64,000 bases of DNA from Megasphaera cerevisiae DSM 20462 (GTDB lineage Bacteria; Bacillota; Negativicutes; Veillonellales; Megasphaeraceae), in contig NZ_LEKT01000008.1 of the NCBI RefSeq assembly GCF_001045675.1, positions 1 through 64,000 of the forward strand, given 5' to 3'. Shown one piece after another: positions 59,813 through 64,000 of this stretch. Below the pieces are notes generated by a model that was given only the letters and a program-made list of their open reading frames with translations, ran no database searches and had not been told where the DNA came from. Within the stretch, counting starts at the first letter, position 1. Every line of letters begins with the position of its first letter. A program made the translations under genes and the position numbers.

Positions 59813-59966
59813 ATGGCTGATTGCGTATGTTAAGCAGTTTGGCAAGGATTTTCCTATTACTGCCGTTGCTGACCATACGGAATATGAGATTGTCCGTATC
59901 ATTCAAACCTGCTGCCTGACGAATACGGAGTATAGTACAGGTACATCGACACCATCGGGAACATAA
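59805..59966 (+). CDS. Small phage head-region protein
   Basis: 53 residues (MYKWLIAYVKQFGKDFPITA start), GGGGGTGAAGGG before the ATG. Short proteins with the pattern YEIVRIIQTCC lie after portals in several Firmicute phages. Unknown function. Confidence 0.5.
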   Translation: MYKWLIAYVKQFGKDFPITAVADHTEYEIVRIIQTCCLTNTEYSTGTSTPSGT

Positions 59967-60023
59967 AATTCTATTCGAGGCAGGTAACCTCGGTAAAAAC
60001 CGGAAAATTAGGAGGAATATAGC

Positions 60024-60650
60024 ATGACAATTGAAGAATTTGTGGCACAAAAGTTAGGAATTGCAGAAGATCAGCGGCCGGCAGCCGTTACGGCTCTTAA
60101 AGGGTATTTGGACGGGGAGTATGTCACCAAGTCGCGTTTTAATGAAGTCAATGAAGAAAAGAAAACGCTTACCGGACAAATTGCCGACCGGGATAAACAG
60201 TTGGATACGCTGAAAAACAGTAAAGGGGATATGGAATCCCTGAAAAAACAGATTAAACAGCTTCAGGATACCAATGCAGTACAGAAAACCGAGGCAGAAA
60301 CTAAAATGAAGGAACTGCAGTTTACCAATGCTATTAAATTAGCCATAGCGGATAAAGCGCAGGATGTGGATATCGTATCTGGACTGTTTGATAAAGAAAA
60401 ACTCATCCTTGGCCAAGATGGAAAAGTGACCGGGTTAGATGAACAATTAAAAGCACTGGTAGAAAGTAAGCCGTTCTTATTCAAAAATGATGGTAAGCCG
60501 CCTAAGTATGATCCGGCGGGCGGTTCTGGCGGTGCAGGAAAAAATCCATTTGCAAAAGATTCATTCAATTTGACAGAACAAGGGAAATTATTAAAAGAAA
60601 ACCCCGAACAGGCACGGTCGTTGGCCGCGGCAGCGGGGGTAACTATCTAA
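60024..60650 (+). CDS. Scaffold protein (phage GP20 family)
   Basis: 208 residues. A helical, coiled-coil protein with the GP20 pattern: KGYLDGEYVTKSRFNEVNEE, KKTLTGQIADRDKQLDTLKN, FTNAIKLAIADKAQDVDIV, and a Gly-rich end (DPAGGSGGAGKNPF). Guides capsid assembly and leaves before DNA packaging. Directly precedes the major capsid gene. Confidence 0.88.
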   Translation: MTIEEFVAQKLGIAEDQRPAAVTALKGYLDGEYVTKSRFNEVNEEKKTLTGQIADRDKQLDTLKNSKGDMESLKKQIKQLQDTNAVQKTEAETKMKELQFTNAIKLAIADKAQDVDIVSGLFDKEKLILGQDGKVTGLDEQLKALVESKPFLFKNDGKPPKYDPAGGSGGAGKNPFAKDSFNLTEQGKLLKENPEQARSLAAAAGVTI

Positions 60651-60664
60651 AGGAGTGATGAAAT

Positions 60665-61633
60665 ATGCCAGGAACTACACTAGTGGACGTTATTGTCCCT
60701 GAACTTTTTAATCCGTATGTAGTCAATCGTACCATGGAGCTTTCGGCTCTCTTTAATTCCGGGATTATCACAACAAGCCCTGAATTTACAAAACTTGCCA
60801 GTGAGGCTGCACGTACTCACAATATGCCTTTCTTTGAAGATCTTACCGGTGAGGCACAAAATATCGTCGAAGGGAAAACAATTGATTTTCAGAAAATTAC
60901 ATCGAATAAAGACGTATCGACAACCATTATGCGTCAGCAGAAGTGGTCGGCAACAGACCTTTCTGGTGCACTTGCCGGATCTGATCCGATGCGTGCTATT
61001 GGTGATTTAGTATCAAGATACTGGGCTCGGCAATATCAGAAAGAACTTATTAATCTGTTAACTGGTGTCTTTGCAGCGGCGACAATGGAAGATCATGTAC
61101 TTGATATTTCTTCTGGTACAGGGAAAGCTGCTAATATTTCCGCCTTGGCGTTCATGAATGCCTTGCAGCTGTTAGGTGATGCACAAGATCAGCTGACGGC
61201 CGTAGCGATGCATTCGGCAACTAAAACCTACCTCAAACAGCAAAACCTTATTACTACAGAACGTGATTCTTCGGATGTGGAATTTTCGGCATATCAGGGG
61301 AGACGCGTTATTGTCGATGATGGTTGTCCTGTGACTTCTGGGGTATATACGACGTATATTTTCGGGCAGGGAGCCGTTGCATTTGGTGAAGGATCTCCGG
61401 TTGATTTTGTACAGACTGAAACTCGGCGGGATCCGGATGTAGGTGCCGGTGTAAATATGCTTTATAATCGCCATTGTTTTATCATGCATCCTCGTGGAAT
61501 CGCATGGCAGAATGCTAAGCGTGAAAATGTGGAATCACCTACGCGGGCGGAATTGGCAGATGCTACTAACTGGAAACGCGTATACGAGCCTAAGCAAATT
61601 CGCATGGTTGCTATTAAGCATAAAATCGCGTAA
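60665..61633 (+). CDS. Major capsid protein
   Basis: 322 residues, AAAGGAGTG before the ATG. VIVPELFNPYVVNRTMELSA, FFEDLTGEAQNI, ISALAFMNALQLLGDAQDQL, FSAYQGRRVIVDDGCPV and RHCFIMHPRGIAWQ match HK97-fold coat proteins of SPP1-like phages. The most abundant virion protein. Confidence 0.9.
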   Translation: MPGTTLVDVIVPELFNPYVVNRTMELSALFNSGIITTSPEFTKLASEAARTHNMPFFEDLTGEAQNIVEGKTIDFQKITSNKDVSTTIMRQQKWSATDLSGALAGSDPMRAIGDLVSRYWARQYQKELINLLTGVFAAATMEDHVLDISSGTGKAANISALAFMNALQLLGDAQDQLTAVAMHSATKTYLKQQNLITTERDSSDVEFSAYQGRRVIVDDGCPVTSGVYTTYIFGQGAVAFGEGSPVDFVQTETRRDPDVGAGVNMLYNRHCFIMHPRGIAWQNAKRENVESPTRAELADATNWKRVYEPKQIRMVAIKHKIA

Positions 61634-61643
61634 GGAGTAGACC

Positions 61644-62708
61644 ATGAACAGTGAAGAATACTGGGCTCAACGTGCAGAAGAGCGGGAGCTGGCATGGCAC
61701 AAAAAGAGTCAGAATACTGTTGAAATGGAATTATCCAAGGCCTATCGAGATGCATTGGGTAAGATTCAGACTGAGATAGCGGCGCTGTATGGCCGATATG
61801 CCAAGGACAATCAGCTTACTATAGCAGATGCCCGGAAACTCTTAATGGGGGCAGAGTATCGAACATGGCGGATGGGCCTGCAGCAGTATGTTGCTATGAT
61901 CCAAAAGACTAACGACAAAGGATTGTTGCGGGAATTAAATACGTTGGCCATGCGTAGTCGCATATCTCGACTGGATAAACTGTATAGCGATACGCTCATG
62001 GAACTCGATACGCTTGGACGCACTGCTATAGGACAGATGGATCATTTTTTGACTGATGCGTATACAGATAATTATTATCATGGTTTGTACGATATTGGTC
62101 AAAAGTGGAAAATCACGAATCCAGTGGCGCAGGTGATTCCTAAAGATGTTGAACAGGTATTGCGAACGCCATGGAGCGGAAAAAATTATAGCGAACGGGT
62201 ATGGAAAAATACGCAGAAGCTGAATCGGTTGCTGCAGGATGAAATGGTCACGGCAATACATCGTGGTGAAAGTTTGCAGAAAATAGCAAAGGTAGTTACG
62301 CAGCGTATGGATGTAAGTATCAGTAATGCGACACGGTTGGTTCGGACAGAATTGAATTATGTACAGAATCAGGCTGCTATAGACAGCATCGCCGAATCCG
62401 GCATGAAGTACTATACGTTCATTGCAACGCTGGACCGCCGTACATCGCAAATTTGCCGGGCCCATGATCGGCATGTGTACTTAGTAAAAGACGCACAGCC
62501 GGGAACAAATATGCCACCGTTGCATCCGAACTGCAGATCTACAATATTTGGCAGTTTAAGTGATCATGCAGACGGCAGCGGTACCCGGATTGCCAAAAAC
62601 AGCAATAATAAAAGCATTCATGTACCGGCCAATATGACATATGATGATTGGCACGCTATTTATGTAGATCAGACAATGACGCTTAAACAGTGGCGAAAGG
62701 AGAAATAA
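61644..62708 (+). CDS. Minor head protein (SPP1 gp7/MuF family)
   Basis: 354 residues. Start EEYWAQRAEERELAWHKKSQ, a helical middle, and the MuF domain: ATRLVRTELNYVQNQAAIDS, YYTFIATLDRRTSQICRAHD and MPPLHPNCRSTI, with Cys and His in conserved places. Enters the head with the portal. The last part extends past the usual domain end by about 40 residues. Confidence 0.9.
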   Translation: MNSEEYWAQRAEERELAWHKKSQNTVEMELSKAYRDALGKIQTEIAALYGRYAKDNQLTIADARKLLMGAEYRTWRMGLQQYVAMIQKTNDKGLLRELNTLAMRSRISRLDKLYSDTLMELDTLGRTAIGQMDHFLTDAYTDNYYHGLYDIGQKWKITNPVAQVIPKDVEQVLRTPWSGKNYSERVWKNTQKLNRLLQDEMVTAIHRGESLQKIAKVVTQRMDVSISNATRLVRTELNYVQNQAAIDSIAESGMKYYTFIATLDRRTSQICRAHDRHVYLVKDAQPGTNMPPLHPNCRSTIFGSLSDHADGSGTRIAKNSNNKSIHVPANMTYDDWHAIYVDQTMTLKQWRKEK

Positions 62709-62712
62709 CACG

Positions 62713-63081
62713 ATGACACAAGATGAAGCCGTACAAGCTATTATTGAAAAAGTGCAGATCAGGAAAGCCCAGCAAGTCACAGATACGGCTAGCCTTACCT
62801 TTTTTGCTGAAAAGTTGGTAGTAGATATTTTAGACTATTGTCATCGTGATGATTTTCCGCCTAGTTTGGTATATACCGTTGCCGATCTCATTTGCAAACG
62901 TATTGATGATGAAGTGAAAGCTGCTGCCGGTGCTCCGGGTCCTCTCAAGAGATTGCAGCAGAATGACACTACCTATGAATGGGCAGTAAATGCGACCAAT
63001 GCTGCAGGGATTTTAAGTGATGCTGATTTTGATAGTATTAAACCCAAATTGAATCGATGGCGAAAGGTTGTATGGCCATGA
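62713..63081 (+). CDS. Head-tail connector (gp15/QLRG-type)
   Basis: 122 residues, GGAGAAATAACACG before the ATG. Helical, with LTFFAEKLVVDILDYCHRDD, FPPSLVYTVADLICKRIDDE and C-terminal LNRWRKVVWP, a pattern of the first connector ring below the portal. Overlaps the next gene. Confidence 0.75.
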   Translation: MTQDEAVQAIIEKVQIRKAQQVTDTASLTFFAEKLVVDILDYCHRDDFPPSLVYTVADLICKRIDDEVKAAAGAPGPLKRLQQNDTTYEWAVNATNAAGILSDADFDSIKPKLNRWRKVVWP

Positions 63082-63443
63082 TACAAAATACATACTTGAA
63101 AGACTTATTGTCCAGCATCATGTATACGGATACTGTTACGGTAACCAGGCAGATGCCTACCATTGATGAAGAAGGTGCTGATGGATACAAGCCGGTCGAT
63201 GTATATGTCAATATTCCCTGTAAATTGTCTCAGTATGGTAAAGAATTAGAATCGAATCAGGAAGACAGAGCTTTTAAACTGCGGACTGATTTACGGCTTT
63301 GCATGGATCCGAAGTACAAAGTGTTGCCAAACGATATTATGACTGTTTGCCATGAGGACCAGACATTTGTCCTATACGCTGCCCAGCCATTTTGTTATGA
63401 AGATCATCAAGAAATATCCGTTCGGCGAAGGGAGGAAGCCTAA
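63072..63443 (+). CDS. Head closure/tail attachment protein
   Basis: 123 residues from ATG 63072 (AAAGG 5 bases upstream); 63057 and 63078 are alternative starts. Strand-rich with YTDTVTVTRQMPTIDEEG and CKLSQYGKELESNQED, as in gp16-type stopper proteins of SPP1-like phages. Its stop overlaps the next start. Confidence 0.72.
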   Translation: MAMIQNTYLKDLLSSIMYTDTVTVTRQMPTIDEEGADGYKPVDVYVNIPCKLSQYGKELESNQEDRAFKLRTDLRLCMDPKYKVLPNDIMTVCHEDQTFVLYAAQPFCYEDHQEISVRRREEA

Positions 63444-63823
63444 TGAACATATCTTTTTCGGGATTTGAGGAATTGAATGATAAGTTGTCCGAATTAGCGC
63501 AGTCCGGCACTGTGAAACGCAATCAATTTGCAGCGCAGCAGGCAGAGATACTGCTCGGAAAGACAAAAGATAATACCCCGACAGATACCGGTCAGCTAAA
63601 AAACGCATGGCACCGTACAACTGCTGTTGGTGGAGTTGTGCGTGTGTACAATAATACGAAATATGCGGCTCATGTGGAATATGGTCATCGGGTTCGGGCT
63701 AAAAAAGGCGGGATGACGAATAAGATCATTCCCGGCAAAAAAATGTTGCACCTCGGTATGCTGCAAACCGGAAAATCATTTAAGGCAAATGCGGACACTA
63801 TGTTGAAAGAGCTGCTGAAATGA
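63443..63823 (+). CDS. HK97 gp10-like tail-completion protein
   Basis: 126 residues. KDNTPTDTGQLKNAWHRTTA, VRVYNNTKYAAHVEYGHRVR and a C-terminal FKANADTMLKELLK match HK97 gp10/SPP1 gp16.1-type proteins that complete the head-tail joint. Overlaps the next gene by four bases (ATGA). Confidence 0.88.
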   Translation: MNISFSGFEELNDKLSELAQSGTVKRNQFAAQQAEILLGKTKDNTPTDTGQLKNAWHRTTAVGGVVRVYNNTKYAAHVEYGHRVRAKKGGMTNKIIPGKKMLHLGMLQTGKSFKANADTMLKELLK

Positions 63824-64000
63824 TTACATTACGAACAATAAAAGCAACGATCATAGCGGTACTAAAAACTAAATACCCGGATTATAAGGTACATTTTGAT
63901 AACGTGGAAAAATCAGATGCACCTTATTTTTATGTCGAGATGCGTCCAACCGCAAACACGTGGGATCGCATTATCAGCGAGCGAATTATTCAGATAGATA
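63820..64000 (+). CDS. Tail terminator-like protein (cut by window end)
   Basis: The first 60 residues are visible: LRTIKATIIAVLKTKYPDYK, VHFDNVEKSDAPYFYVEMRP, then a strand that runs off the end. This layout and place fit the small tail-terminator family (DUF6838-like) of Firmicute phages. The gene continues beyond base 64000. Confidence 0.6.
   Translation, partial: MITLRTIKATIIAVLKTKYPDYKVHFDNVEKSDAPYFYVEMRPTANTWDRIISERIIQID

Overview
The window looks like chromosome of a Gram-negative-type Firmicute (class Negativicutes; Megasphaera or a close Veillonellales relative is my inference). The reasons are Firmicute-style features (strong AGGAGG ribosome sites, a T-box leader, Tex, PerR-like Fur, rplM-rpsI layout) together with a lipid A type acyltransferase of the LpxL/HtrB family, which only a Firmicute with an outer membrane would need. 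Almost half of the window is prophage.

Region 1 (1-13133) is the right part of prophage 1. It holds tail, receptor-binding, lysis and accessory genes and ends at the 3' part of a tRNA-Ser(GGA) gene that I read as attR; its other end lies left of the window. It contains a diversity-generating retroelement (DGR): an Mtd-like tail fibre (3086-5281) with a 114-bp variable repeat at its 3' end, a template repeat 185 bp downstream, and a reverse transcriptase (5559-6575). All 16 VR/TR differences lie at template adenines. The template is bracketed by a perfect 13-bp inverted repeat, and an 8-bp hairpin follows the VR gene. Just upstream, on the other strand, a tyrosine recombinase (738-1763) is followed by tandem promoterless tail-fibre C-terminal cassettes that each begin at a shared 13-bp site encoding Gln-Trp. 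The same tail locus therefore seems to carry two separate receptor-binding diversification systems. Downstream lie DUF1003 and VIT-like membrane proteins and several cell-wall enzymes.

Region 2 (13134-43150) is host backbone: a lipid A type acyltransferase, small metabolic and stress genes, a broken Lrp/AsnC regulator, tex, a Fur/PerR regulator, the repair genes nfo and sbcDC, a translation block (rpmE, DUF1385, prfA, prmC, sua5, then rpiB, upp), a methionine operon metY-metA under a T-box leader with a Met-type specifier, a decayed UPF0236/ISLre2 transposase, and rplM-rpsI.

Region 3 (about 43210-64000) is the left part of prophage 2, inserted just after rpsI. It runs integrase, lysogeny genes, a divergent repressor/cro switch with repeated GTATC-N7-GATAC operators, SOS-inhibitor-like LysM protein, YqaJ/RecT recombination, DnaD/DnaC replication, late regulator, a leader with promoter, repeats and terminator, then terminase, portal, scaffold, capsid and head-tail genes, with the last gene cut by the window end.
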